Assembly (NCBI RefSeq): GCF_021462225.1
Contig: NC_061817.1
Span: 1,327,326-1,391,325, forward strand
Origin: Girardinichthys multiradiatus
Taxonomy: Eukaryota; Chordata; Actinopteri; Cyprinodontiformes; Goodeidae
DNA: 64,000 nucleotides
Direction of reading: 5' to 3'
Made by a program: the position numbers and the translations under genes. Under the pieces are notes generated by a model. It was not told the origin of the DNA, did not search any database, and worked only from the letters and a program-made list of their open reading frames with translations. Shown piece by piece: positions 31,816-42,202 of this stretch. Position 1 is the first letter of the stretch. Every line of letters begins with the position of its first letter.

Positions 31816-32754
31816 ATGGTTAGAGTTAAGAGAGTTTTTCATCAAACCGGGGAGAAAAGCAAGGCGTGCCGAGATGATGAGCAACCATCTACATCATGTA
31901 TTTCCTCATTTGAGATACCTATCGGAATTCCCATCGTAACATACTCTGCAGATGATCCAACTTCACCAACAACAATGGATGAAAAACAGGCCTCAGGTCA
32001 GCTAAGATGTACGTCTCTTCTGTGTGAAACCCCAGTAACCGTCTACAGGCATACGCGCCGTGAAATGGATGCCCCGAAGAAATCAACATATTACCTATGC
32101 AAGGTACAAAGGCCTCCATTCGACACTCTGCTGGAAGAGTGGTCTTTGGAACCATATGGCCTGAGTGGTAGCTGGGGGTATATTTTCATGTACGAAATAG
32201 GAGAGCTCTGCCTGTATCAATTGGATCAAGACGAGGTATTTAATGGATCATTGGCTCTGTGTACTCTCACCCACAACGACTGGGCTGTATTACGGCCGGC
32301 AATCCCACACCTTAACGATAACCCTGAATCAGTCTCAGTGTACGAGAGGGAGGATGAAGATGAAAGCTCTCCTCGACCAGCAAAAAGGATGAGAATGTGT
32401 CCTTCCGATGTTGAAATAGCTGCGAGAGAACCTCTCATTAGTGCAGTGTGGGGGTCAAAAACCACAGCAAATGGCCGCTGGTCTTTTCAGGCAAGCAAAC
32501 GCAAGAATAACCAGACGACCCCCTCAGATTTGTTTGTGTTGGAGGAATTCAATCAGAACTGTGGTGTATTCAAGACAGTGCTGGCTCTACCGTATGATGC
32601 TTGGGTTGAGAAGATGAATGAAATTGGACAGGGTCTTTCCAACCTTTTCCGAAACTCACGCTGCTGGATTGATGTTATGTCAGTGAAAAGAATGCTGACG
32701 TTCCCTGTGGTGGATCTAAAGCCCACCCTCTTTTCAGGACCCACCCTCTTTTGA
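31816..32754 (+). CDS. TIR-proximal conserved Polinton gene of unknown function (312 aa, intact)
   Basis: The intact version of the gene that is frameshifted in copy 1 (11,248-12,191). Start ATGGTTAGAGTTAAG is aligned with the ATG in copy 1. Residues 1-60 are basic then Ser/Thr/Pro-rich and probably disordered. A conserved core (about 85-140) reads GSWGYIFMYEIGELCLYQL; an acidic/basic linker (DEDESSPRPAKRMRM) could be a nuclear signal. The C-terminal 100 residues hold VWGSKTTANGRWSF and GVFKTVLALPYDAWVEKM, with a faint likeness to PC4-type DNA-binding coactivators. No family is recognised with confidence. As the first gene inside the TIR, it may be expressed early from the TIR. Confidence 0.7.
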   Translation: MVRVKRVFHQTGEKSKACRDDEQPSTSCISSFEIPIGIPIVTYSADDPTSPTTMDEKQASGQLRCTSLLCETPVTVYRHTRREMDAPKKSTYYLCKVQRPPFDTLLEEWSLEPYGLSGSWGYIFMYEIGELCLYQLDQDEVFNGSLALCTLTHNDWAVLRPAIPHLNDNPESVSVYEREDEDESSPRPAKRMRMCPSDVEIAAREPLISAVWGSKTTANGRWSFQASKRKNNQTTPSDLFVLEEFNQNCGVFKTVLALPYDAWVEKMNEIGQGLSNLFRNSRCWIDVMSVKRMLTFPVVDLKPTLFSGPTLF

Positions 32755-32866
32755 GGACCCACTCCCCTTCTTGAGGACCCTCCCACCTTCCTGCGCTATA
32801 TATCAGGGTCTAACTGCGAGCTCACAGACTCTTCTTCTTCACAACGACGGGCGGCAGACCTTGAGA

Positions 32867-33703
32867 ATGTATGGAGCATACGGGAAAACACCATACTGGG
32901 ACCTCTACAACTAGCAAGAAGAGACCGTCTTCTCTCCTGATCTTGATGAAAGCTTCAACACCGGGCCGTATCATCCACCTTTTCCAGACCCCTACTCACC
33001 AGCCACCTCATCGTCGCAGCTCTTTGAGTCCCTATTCAGTCCAGGCACCCCTACAGGATACAACCTCAGATCGTATCATCCGCTTTCTCCCGACCTCTAT
33101 TCACCGCTATGCGTGGCTGAGTCTGTACACACAGATATCCAACCTGAAGACAAGAGGGTGATCGTGGAGGACGAGGCAACCATCAGCTACTCACCCTCCC
33201 CACAAACTCCAGACCCCATACCTGCCCCTCAGCCTTCACCAGAGGAGGAGGAGAGTAATCAGGGTGATGAAATTGACGGCTGGATCTCAACCGCTCTCAT
33301 CAATACGGTGAAAACAGCGATACTTCTTTTATTCAACATAACCTGTTTGAACTATGTCAAAGAAACCTGTTAAGGGTGCATAACGAACCACCCGAGCCAA
33401 CGACAGCATCAGTGCCTGGAGATATTGGAGGAGGAGTATTACCAGATCAACTTTCAACGCATCGTGCAATGACTCATAAACCCCAAGCTCCTCCCTGCTA
33501 TTCAGAAACGTCTGACACTTCGACGCATACAAGCAGATGACTTCAGAGTGAAAATGATTGCAGAGACTGTTTTATATGAACTGAAATCAGTGCAAGGCTT
33601 CCATAGTGCAATCACTGATATGTACGAGAAGATGAGCGGTAATGACTGCCTCAAGCAGCTTAACTCTGTTTCAGAGTGCTACGATCCGATCTCAGATGTT
33701 TGA
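32867..33703 (+). pseudogene. Acidic Ser/Pro-rich protein with Cys/His cluster, copy 2, several stops
   Basis: Same gene as 10,338-11,177. One frame runs from ATG 32,867 to TGA 33,701-33,703, interrupted by TAG at 32,912-32,914 and TAA near 33,371-33,373, plus a further stop near 33,470. The TGG codon that is TGA in copy 1 is intact here (EIDGWIS). The SPDLYSP repeat and the PSPEEEESNQGDEID acidic stretch are preserved; the first Cys of the zinc-like cluster is present but the stop follows it directly. Confidence 0.6.
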
Positions 33704-33940
33704 TGACTTGTTTTGTCTTTTCTGTATTCTCTCTTGGCTTTCTACTGGTATACATATATAACAGTTTTGTTTTTTTTAAGGATTGCAATGTTTGAATTGA
33801 TCTTTATTATCTGAATGTGGTTTTTTTTCTGTTTCTCTATTAAATATGGGTAAAAATAAAAAAGAAGTATAAATATACCCTCAGGTGTTTTCTTTCTCCA
33901 TTATTTAACAAGTAGTCGTCAGAGTGATCATAAGACTGGG
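33704..33940. other. AT-rich spacer upstream of the integrase
   Basis: Equivalent of 10,010-10,337 in copy 1; T-rich with an ATTAAATA-type segment and no coding frame. Confidence 0.4.
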
Positions 33941-35029
33941 ATGTCTGAAAGAAGGATCATGAAAAATGTATATTACAACCCATCAAATCCAGGAAATTTA
34001 GGGGGTATAGATAGGTTGAGGAGGGTTTTGCAAGATGAAACGGGGGAGAAGGTAGCGGTTGAAAAAGTTAAAGATTTTTTATCGGGAGAAGATACCTATA
34101 CTCTATATAAACCTGCAAGAATAAAGTCCCCGAGAAACACAGTTTTTGTCACCAGACCATTGAGACAGTTCCAAGCCGATCTCTGTGACATGCAAGCGCT
34201 GGCCAAAGAAAATGACGGTTACAATTATTTATTAACAGTCATTGACATCTTTTAAAAGAGGGTGTATGTACGTGTTTTGAAGAGGAAAACTGCTGCAGAG
34301 GTGCTAAAAGCTTTTGAATCAATTTTTAAAGAAAGTCAGGTCCCAAAAAAACTTCAGACTGATGCAGGTAAAGAATTTTTTAACAAGAAATTTAAGCTTC
34401 TAATAGAGAAACACGGTATTAAACATTTTGCCACAACACGTGAAGCAAAAGCCTCTGTGGTTGAGAGGTTTAACTGTACGTTAAAAACAAGGATGTGGAG
34501 ATATTTTACTGCTAACAACACCTGGCGGTACATTGACGTCCTGCAAAATTTAGCTAGAAGCTACAACCATACCTACCACACCAGCATTAAGATGAGCCCA
34601 ATGGAAGTGACCTCAGAGAATGCCTTTCAAGTGTTTCAGAATCTGTACGGTGTTACCTCCAACAGATATTGCAGGGCCTCAGTGACAATGTTTAAACAGG
34701 TGGGATCTTGTCAGAATATCCAAGGTACATGGAGTGTTTGACAAATAATACAAACGGAGTTTTACAGTTGAAGTGTTTACAGAGTATGAGCGGATACCCC
34801 GATCTCCTCCTGTATACAAACTCAAAGATTTGGATTGAGAACCTATCGAGGGATCTTTTTACACAGAGGAACTTCAAAAAGTAAAAATATTTAAGGACAT
34901 GATGTATCAAGTGGAGAAAATATTAAATCGACGCACCATCAAGGTTGTCAAACAGGTTTTTGTACGCTGGAAAAACTGGCCTGAGAAATTCAACAATTGG
35001 ATCAGGTTTGATGAACTACGAAAAGTATA
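33941..35029 (+). pseudogene. Polinton integrase, copy 2, degraded
   Basis: Colinear with the intact 362-residue integrase of copy 1. The frame is open to TAA 34,253-34,255 (after TVIDIF), resumes in the same frame at 34,256, and is then shifted by one extra base near 34,700 (AAACAGGTGGG versus AAACAAGGGG). Another stop lies near 34,838 (GATTGAG). The catalytic Asp (FQADLCDM), Asp (LQTDAGKEFF) and Glu (SVVERFN) codons and the chromodomain-like end (VFVRWKNWP-type) remain, so inactivation is by stops rather than by loss of the triad. Confidence 0.88.
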
Positions 35030-35069
35030 AAATAGGTGTGTGCTAAAACCTAACGATTCATACAGCATC

Positions 35070-37656
35070 ATGGACAGCAAAGCAGAGGATGGCGGTTTTT
35101 ACGTTACCCTTCCCTCTAATGCTAGCAAGGAAGTTTTTAAAAATAGTACCAGTTCAAGTTTCCGTGTATATTTAGCTCAACATGTTGATTTAGAAGGCCA
35201 ATGGTTGGTTGCATTAGCAGAGATTTCATATCCCCATACATGGTATAATTTACCGAATAATGTAGCCTACTTTGAATGGAGGAAGGTTGGTGATGTGGAG
35301 ATCCATATGCAAAGGATCAGTGGTGGCTACTATAACAGCGTTATTCAACTCAAGACAGAGATAGAAATGTTTTTCAAAAAAATGAACTCAGGTATCCACA
35401 TTAAAGTCAGCAAAGTTCAAAAGAGATTTGCATTTCAAGCAAGCGGTCAGTATGAAATACGCTTCTTCAGTACTCTAGCTTATGTTGTGATTATTAATCT
35501 GAGAATATTATCTAATATTAATATTTTAATATTTTATCAAATAATATTTCGGTCTGTTATGGGTCATCCTGTGAATACCAACCCAGTAAGGCGATGTTAT
35601 TAGGACAAAATAGAAAGGTGTGAGACGAGCTCTGACATTATTGAACAGCATAAACTCTGCACATATGTGAAATGAATTCACACAATTTCTTAAAATACAG
35701 GAATTTATTAACAAAAATAAGTCAACTCAAAGTCAAACATATTTCAATCAACAAACTCTTTACTATGCTAAAACAATCCAACTAAACTACCAATCAGAAT
35801 TAAAGAATAGGGAAGATTAATGGGCATAATATAAACAAATTGATTAAAGATGATTGGAAATTATGACCAAAAGAGTGATGCAACATTACCATGCAATGTT
35901 TATGTTTGAGAACCAGGGATTATCTTGAAGAATCTGGAAGTGAAGTTAAGTTAGTTTTGGAATCAACTTAGGAAATAATCAGCAACATTTAGACAACCCT
36001 TCACAATGCAAGTTCAGATAAAATATTATTTTAATGAAATAATATTTTAAAGAATGATCTGCTGAATAAAACCAATCTTCTGGATGACCATTTCTCAATG
36101 TCTCATGTCTAATTAGCTGCCTTTATTTATTGAAATAATATTTGAAGAAATATTATTAAGGGAGTATTTTGGAAAAGACCCAAATCTTTCTGGAGAAATG
36201 GGGCTTAATGGTGTTTACTTAGTTATCAAATCTAGTAAATGATGTTTAGAGACTATTATTTACTAGCTTGAAAACTAACAACCTTTCTGTTAAACACTCT
36301 TTAGTAGCAAGCACGTGTTCTTACCGGTTAGCAGTTGAGCTAACAAAGAAGCGGATAACTTAGCACCAGAAACAAACACATACCTTTAAAATACCAGGGT
36401 TAATATAAGGGTTAAAATGCATAAGCGCGGACGGCGCGTTATGATCAATGTTCTGTTTAAAATCACCCTTTAAATAAAGTTTATCTTAACCTTAAAACAT
36501 ACAAAGAACACAAACCGGCACGTGTGCTGCAGATAGCCTGCTAGCACTAAGATAGCCGAGTTTCACACAAACAAACTTCATAAAATGAAAAACGTTTAGA
36601 TCATTTCATCCTAAATCTGTCTCTGCCCAAAACACCTAACCTCATGAACCATGGTGAGGAAAGGGGCGAAGCTTGAAGAAATGTCCACAGTCAACAAGCG
36701 GTTAGCTTTCAGCTAACCTTGGGGTTGAAGGTGCGTTCGCTCTGTAAACAAAAGGGTTAGCTCCGGAGCTGTAGCTGGGCGGCCCGCTCTGTCCGTCAAC
36801 CAGCTGTGCATTACCGTAAACACGGCGGTGCGGGCCGTTGACCTTCCTTCAGACTCGGCTTGTAGAAACAGCTTCTCTACTCGGGATTTCTCTGCGACAC
36901 AGTCTTGGCAGGCCTCGGAGAGAAAGTATGCAATGCTTATACGTTAACTTCCCCTCTTTATGAATGAAATCACCGGGTACCCAAACAGTGCTTCACTCAT
37001 ACTTGGGCATATGATCGCGTGATCTTATGACACTCTTGGGTCCAGTTTGAAGAGTTTATTTCTTTTTGCCTGCAAAAGACATCAGCGCGCTGGGCCTCTC
37101 CTGACCGATCCCTCTCGAAAGCCGTGTGGAAAGAGACCGGATGTAGCAACAGCTGTGCTTTTATTTGGGTAGTGACATCACAGGAAGTCCGGAGATATCC
37201 CGTTTCCTGGCTGTGCCGGAAGAAGGTTAATGCACTTAATTTTGAAAGTTCCAGAAAAGTCCGTACCGGAGTTTAATGTTGAAATCCATGGCTGTGGGTC
37301 CCTACATTTATATGCTGGGTGTGAAACCAGGGGAATGTATTCATGTAGCTGAACCAACACTGGCTCCTTTTCCGGCGGATATAAAGGTTGGTTTCTATCA
37401 CCTATACTGCTACAGCGACGTGGTCAGCCTGCAAATAGTAGGCAACGCTTTTGCACCTTTACTGAGGACCATCAAAGTACAAGGCAAATTCAGTGATATG
37501 GTTACTCTGAGGTTTAACCCCGCCCACTACCTTCCAGTTTCCAGAAGACATATTGAAAATATCCATATAGAAATTAAATCGGATCAAAATGTTCCTGTAA
37601 ATTTCGTCTATGGAAAGACCATCATAAGACTACACTTCAAACCGGTGATATCGTAG
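35070..37656 (+). pseudogene. Minor capsid (penton-like) gene, copy 2, split by an insertion
   Basis: The 5' part (35,070-35,483, FYVTLPSNAS to STLAY) and the 3' part (37,311-37,656, MLGVKPGECIHVAEP to IIRLHFKPVIS) are both in good agreement with copy 1. A 1,823-base LTR-like insertion separates them. A premature TAG at the very end removes the last few residues relative to copy 1. Confidence 0.88.
35484..37306 (-). mobile_element. Probable solo LTR inserted in the minor capsid gene
   Basis: The inserted DNA begins TGTTGTGATT and ends CCCTACA, i.e. the TG..CA ends of an LTR, and is flanked by CTTA (35,480-35,483) and TTTA (37,307-37,310), a 4-base duplication with one change. No coding frame of note is inside. 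On the - strand AATAAA-type signals occur about 160 and 290 bases from its start, as in an R region, so the retroelement probably read on -. At 1.8 kb it is long for an LTR, so another class of insertion is possible. Confidence 0.55.
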
Positions 37657-37770
37657 CCTGAGATAAATTTTATTTGTATAAACAGAGATATATATAACCT
37701 CTAAGACTGATTGGTTATCATTCATATTCCCCTGGTCCTTCAACACTGCACCAAGCAAGTAAAAAAGAAC

Positions 37771-38214
37771 ATGGCACAGCTAAGTCTGAGACGTGATCCA
37801 AATCGCTTTGTAAATTACTATGTAAGTCAATCAGGCAGTAATCTGCCAGGGTTTTATGGGGCCCCGGTCATGTACGGACGCGGAATTGGATCATTATTTT
37901 CAAAATTATTCCGCTTCGTATCCCCTCTGGTTAAAAAAGGATTTGCTATTGCAAAACCCCATCTTAAAACACCTGAATCAAATATTGCTTCAGATGTTAT
38001 AGGTAGAGCCGTGAGTAAAATGAGAGGTTCTACACACACCGATGGTCAAGAAGGTTCAGGAATTATGGTTTTATCCAAAAGACCCAGAACAAGACCCCCT
38101 GGTAATCGTTTAAGGACAGTTAAAAAACAACGACAAACACAAAAAAGAAGATCAATTGGAGCTGACAAACGAAGAGGAAGGAAGTCTTCTGCAAGTTTTG
38201 ATATATTTAAATAA
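37771..38214 (+). CDS. Basic virion protein, pVI/pX-like, copy 2
   Basis: Intact 147-residue homologue of 7,556-7,996 with the same MAQLSLRRDPNRF start (an in-frame ATG 60 bases upstream is less likely), the RGIGSLFSKLFRFVSPLVKK amphipathic segment and the basic RPRTRPPGNRLRTVKKQRQ tail. Its TAA overlaps the major capsid ATG (TAATG, 38,212-38,216). Confidence 0.75.
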   Translation: MAQLSLRRDPNRFVNYYVSQSGSNLPGFYGAPVMYGRGIGSLFSKLFRFVSPLVKKGFAIAKPHLKTPESNIASDVIGRAVSKMRGSTHTDGQEGSGIMVLSKRPRTRPPGNRLRTVKKQRQTQKRRSIGADKRRGRKSSASFDIFK

Positions 38215-39515
38215 TGGCTCTTTTACATAACAAATCATCAGAGTGCACGCTGGCAGAGTTGGACTTATTTTCTGCCCCGATGACGCAGCTATCGATTTAA
38301 GATAAAATTTACACCGAGATCCAGCCTTTATCAGCAATCACCGATGGAGGCCCGATAGAGTTTTTCATTCCGGGAGACGGAGAAACGTATCTGGATCTCA
38401 ACGATACGCTGTTGCATCTCAGAGTGAAAATTACTAACGAGGATGGAACAAACCTGCCGCATGATGCACCTGTAAGGTTCATCAACTACCCGTTAAACAC
38501 CATTTTCAGTGTGTGATGTCACTCTCGGAGATCGATTGATTTCACAATCCAGCACCACACATTCATATAGAGCCATGATTGAGACATTGTTAAACTTTTC
38601 TGAGTATTCTTTAAAAAGCCAGTTTAGCTCTGGTCTGTTTTTCAAAGACCCTGCAGCGGCTCTGAACTCTATTGTTACAACTAACGGCCCTAACCAAGGT
38701 CTTAACAGCAGAGCAGGCTTTACGGAAAATTCCAGGGAGGTACATCTTCTAGGACCCTTGCATGCAGACATATTTTTCTGCGAGAGACTTCTTTTAAACT
38801 CTGTTGACCTCAAAATTAACCTTACAAGAGCCAATGATTCTTTTTGTCTCATGATAGCAAGAGACTCTACTTTCAAACTCAGGATATTAGAAGCATCTCT
38901 TTTCATCAAAAAAGTTACCGTCTCTCCAGCTGTACGACTGGGGCACGCTTCAGCTTTATTGAAGGCAAATGCTCTGTATCCACTTTCACGTGTGAATGTA
39001 AAAACATATTCCATCCCTGAAAATTCAAGGGTGTGCAACCAAGAGAATCTTTCCTTAGGCGTCTTTCCTAAGTATGTGGTGATTGCATTACTGGATCATG
39101 ACACTTTTACAGGAACATGCGATCTCAATCCGTTTGACTTTAATCATTTTGATATGGAATATTTAGTCTTATGCAAGGATGGTAGACAAATTCCTGCTAA
39201 GGCCTTCCAACCCAATTTTAAGGCAATTCAGTGAGAGAGTATTACAACTTGTTTACGCCTACAGGACGACATCTAAAAGATCTTCCGCTGAGTATAACAC
39301 GTCAGGAATTTAATCAAGGATACTCTCTATTCGCATTTAATCTTAACCCGGGTGAGGACACAGATGCTCTATCTCTACTTTCCAGTGGGAATTTAAGATT
39401 GGAAATGCGATTTAGGCCACCATTGCCTCATACAACCACGCTAATCATCTACGCTTGTTATGACTCTATTTTAGAGATTGATTCAAAGAGGCGTGTGATG
39501 GTGGATTATTATTAA
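38214..39515 (+). pseudogene. Major capsid protein, copy 2, degraded
   Basis: Colinear with the intact 435-residue protein of copy 1. Lesions: TAA at 38,298-38,300 (codon 29), a two-base loss near 38,508 (CAGTGTGTG versus CAGTCAGTGTG), and a one-base loss near 39,225 where copy 1 reads AAGGTCATTC. The long middle frame (38,509-39,234) and the last 94 codons are otherwise well conserved, so decay looks recent. Confidence 0.9.
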
Positions 39516-39526
39516 TCTAATCAGAC

Positions 39527-40000
39527 ATGAATAATCATGAAATGGAGGATCTACTGCATCATCTGCTGGGAGATTTGCTTTACGGTGTATGGGCATGCGA
39601 CCAGCTGCCGCTGCTCGCTGACCCATTCACAGGACCCGCATACTTTATAGTGAACACACATCCTTCACACATGCCGGGAGAACACTGGTTGGAACTGGCT
39701 CTGGAAAAGAATGGCGAAGCCAGCTTTTTTGACTCTTATGGGTTCCCTCCGAATTTTGATTTCTACCCGTCAAGCACCGTAACATTTTTAAAAGACAGAT
39801 CCTCAAAAATATTATATCACAATAACCAGCTTCAAAAGACTCTGTCCACAGAGTGTGGTCAACATTGTATTTATTACCTCTGTCATAGAGCATGCGGTCT
39901 ATCAATGCAGCAAGTATTATCTAAATACACCGGAGATGTGTTTAAGAATGATTTAATGGTATCTAACTTTGTAAAAAAAATACCAGAAATGTGTCACTAA
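39527..40000 (+). CDS. Adenain-like cysteine protease, copy 2, altered C-terminus
   Basis: A 157-residue frame with the same catalytic pattern as copy 1: GEHW (His), FFDSYG (Asp), Gln-x6-Cys ending in ECGQHC. The last residues (KKIPEMCH) differ from copy 1 because of a one-base change in an A-run near 39,975, so the protein ends about 9 residues early. The catalytic domain itself is uninterrupted. Confidence 0.85.
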   Translation: MNNHEMEDLLHHLLGDLLYGVWACDQLPLLADPFTGPAYFIVNTHPSHMPGEHWLELALEKNGEASFFDSYGFPPNFDFYPSSTVTFLKDRSSKILYHNNQLQKTLSTECGQHCIYYLCHRACGLSMQQVLSKYTGDVFKNDLMVSNFVKKIPEMCH

Positions 40001-40238
40001 TCAGAGTTCTGCATTTTGCACTCACAGTGCATGCTCCTAGGAGATGTTTCAGGATTGTTATGGAATTTAAATTGTCTATTTTGTTTTCTTTTTTTTTTTT
40101 TCTGAATTTAATTTCTGCTTAAATTCAAATTAAAATGTTTATCAGTGTGTGTGTGAAGTAGAGCATGATGCTAGACATGAAAATATAATCAATAAATATT
40201 TTATTGAATGAAAGAAATAGGTTACACGTCTCATTTTC
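40001..40238. terminator. Convergent junction of copy 2 with poly(A) signals on both strands
   Basis: AATAAA at 40,191-40,196 on + and TTTATT just after 40,199 on -; same organisation as in copy 1. T-rich, no frame. Confidence 0.6.
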
Positions 40239-41078
40239 TTACAACGGTTTATGATGAAAATGTGATCCATCGGGGAGATAGTATTTCTTTACGAAGATAC
40301 TTTTTGGCTTCATGGTAGTATTTTTAGGTTCTTCCTGCTCTGATCTCAACCAATTGGGAGAAAGAGTTTTCTGCTTTTTTCTTCTCTGCTTAATGCGGGG
40401 GGATGCTTCAGCACTTTCAATAAATGATCCCTCTCCATCCGTTTTGAGCCATCTATACTCATCACGAGCATAAGGGTTAATGACTGAAGATATGGGGATG
40501 TTTACCTCTGACAAAGTATGCAGAAAGTCTGACCATCCTTGGGGTAGCGGTGCTCCAGATTTTTTAAACGGTAGCATGAGATTTTTCAACAAGTCAATCA
40601 TATGGGACACCTTTACAACATTTCCTTTAAATACAAATTCTCCTCGCGAAGTCCAACCCCCACTTCTTTCGGATAATTTCTTCAAAATGTACTCAGCTTT
40701 TTTACGCTTATGCTTTAGCAGGCTTTTCAGTACATCCATAACAATCTGATCCGAAGCAACCTGGTCATGCCCCGGGACCTGTTTTTCTTCATGCTGCTCA
40801 TGGTCTGGAGTCTCGCTCAATGTGTCACGCTGAAACGTCAAACTCACCCATGGTTCTTCTTTCACACCCTGCTTGAGTAGAGTGAGATACCTCTGCAAAA
40901 GTGCATCATATTTTTTTATTTTTTCATAAGAAGTCAAACCGGGGTCATTCAATATTGCTCTCTATTCAGCATCCAAATTCTCCTCCGCCGTCTGTCTGAT
41001 GGACGTGTCTGACTGGGTCAGATGCCTGAACTGATGAGGGGAAATGAGAAGCATCTTCTGCGATGTTCTGAGAGACAT
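40239..41078 (-). pseudogene. Conserved Polinton protein of unknown function, copy 2, one nonsense codon
   Basis: Homologue of 4,688-5,525. Read from ATG 41,076-41,078 it is open for 279 codons except for one TAG at 40,962-40,964, where copy 1 has ATG. Features: helical N-terminal half, a central GGWTSRGEFVFKGNVVKVSH block, LMLPFKKSGAPLPQGWSDFL, NIPISSVINPYARDEYR, a basic KQRRKKQK run and an HFHHKPL end. The start overlaps the upstream gene's TAA. No known fold is recognised. Confidence 0.7.
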
Positions 41079-41415
41079 TATCTCCTGATGATTCCACCCA
41101 CTAGATCACCGATCAAGGGGGCAAGAGCCGTTAAGATGGGGAGAATAAAACCACCTCCCTGGATTTTGAGAGCCAGCTGTTTACGTTTGATACCAGTTCT
41201 TTTATCAGCCAACAATCTGATGATTTTTCTTTGCTTCTTCAATTTCCGGTGTTGAGAGGGCGATAGTTTAATGTTACCTTTAAAAATATTCAGAACAATC
41301 TCACACAGAGCCTGAATAAAGTCGGGAGAGCAGTGCGCGATAATATCTTTACGTTTCTGCGGACTGGCTTGGTACAGAGCTCTGAATAATGGGACATTCC
41401 TTTTTATACACGCAG
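41078..41415 (-). pseudogene. Small basic protein with continuous hydrophobic GG-rich tail, start codon lost
   Basis: The frame matches the 87-residue protein of copy 1 and reads straight through into the tail (GGGFILPILTALAPLIGD), because the codon that is TGA in copy 1 is GGA here. However, the ATG is missing: copy 1 has GTCATCATGTCTGCG and this copy GTCATCTCTGCG, a clean 3-base loss at about 41,415. Each copy therefore damages a different end of the same gene. The tail is about 25 residues, Gly-flanked, with two terminal Arg, like a membrane-active peptide. Confidence 0.6.
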
Positions 41416-41422
41416 AGATGAC

Positions 41423-42094
41423 TTACTTTGTTTTGGGCACATACACAGCAGGCCATTGGTGAGGAAGTATGCCTGTTCTCAGTCTGAAATGTACTGGGCA
41501 GGTAGGCGTGAAATCGATGATTAAATAACCATGAGCTTCTCTCGTTGCGTCTTCAAAACTCTCCAGGAAGAGACCCTTTTGCGATGGAAACATTTGGCGG
41601 GCCAGTATATTCAACTGCAGTTTATCTCTCGGGTTCTTAAACAACACCATATAATTAACGTTCAGGCTGATGGTGCGACTGTACTTTCCCTGATGAAAAA
41701 CATTCTGAGTCAACATCATGACGCTCATATTACGATGGTGACAAAACTGGGTAAAGACCTTCATAACGTTTTCATCATCTGAGGCTTGAGCGATAACATC
41801 GTCTAGAATAATCAGATGATTCTGATCAGGAGGAAACAGGTTTTCATCTTCAAAAGAATGAGGCAATCCTTCCACAAATTTGATATTTTTATTCATCTTC
41901 TGCAATTCAGCATACATGGGTTGAAAAGAAGTGTAAATCCACACAATATTTTCTGGAGCAACATCCATGACATGGTTACAATTTTGTAAAACACTTTTTA
42001 CAAAAAAGGTTTTCCCGCAGCCGCTAGGTCCTATTATCATACATGAGAAAGGCGCTCTAAATCTAGGATCAAAATCAATCTCCTGTAAATCCAT
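41423..42094 (-). CDS. Genome-packaging ATPase, copy 2
   Basis: Intact 223-residue homologue of 3,669-4,340 with Walker A GPSGCGKT (residues 22-29) and Walker B LIILDDV. Only scattered substitutions separate it from copy 1 (for example Ile to Met near residue 129). It follows the polymerase on the - strand; the intervening spacer is longer than in copy 1 and repeats part of the ATPase 5' sequence (near 42,110-42,130). Confidence 0.92.
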   Translation of the reverse strand: MDLQEIDFDPRFRAPFSCMIIGPSGCGKTFFVKSVLQNCNHVMDVAPENIVWIYTSFQPMYAELQKMNKNIKFVEGLPHSFEDENLFPPDQNHLIILDDVIAQASDDENVMKVFTQFCHHRNMSVMMLTQNVFHQGKYSRTISLNVNYMVLFKNPRDKLQLNILARQMFPSQKGLFLESFEDATREAHGYLIIDFTPTCPVHFRLRTGILPHQWPAVYVPKTK

Positions 42095-42202
42095 GTGACT
42101 TTTTATTTTATTTCAAAATCAACCTCTTGTAAATTGGCAGAACGCAACATTTTTTATTTTATTTGTTTTTTATTTTATCTTTCTTCTTATTCTTCTTATG
42201 CT

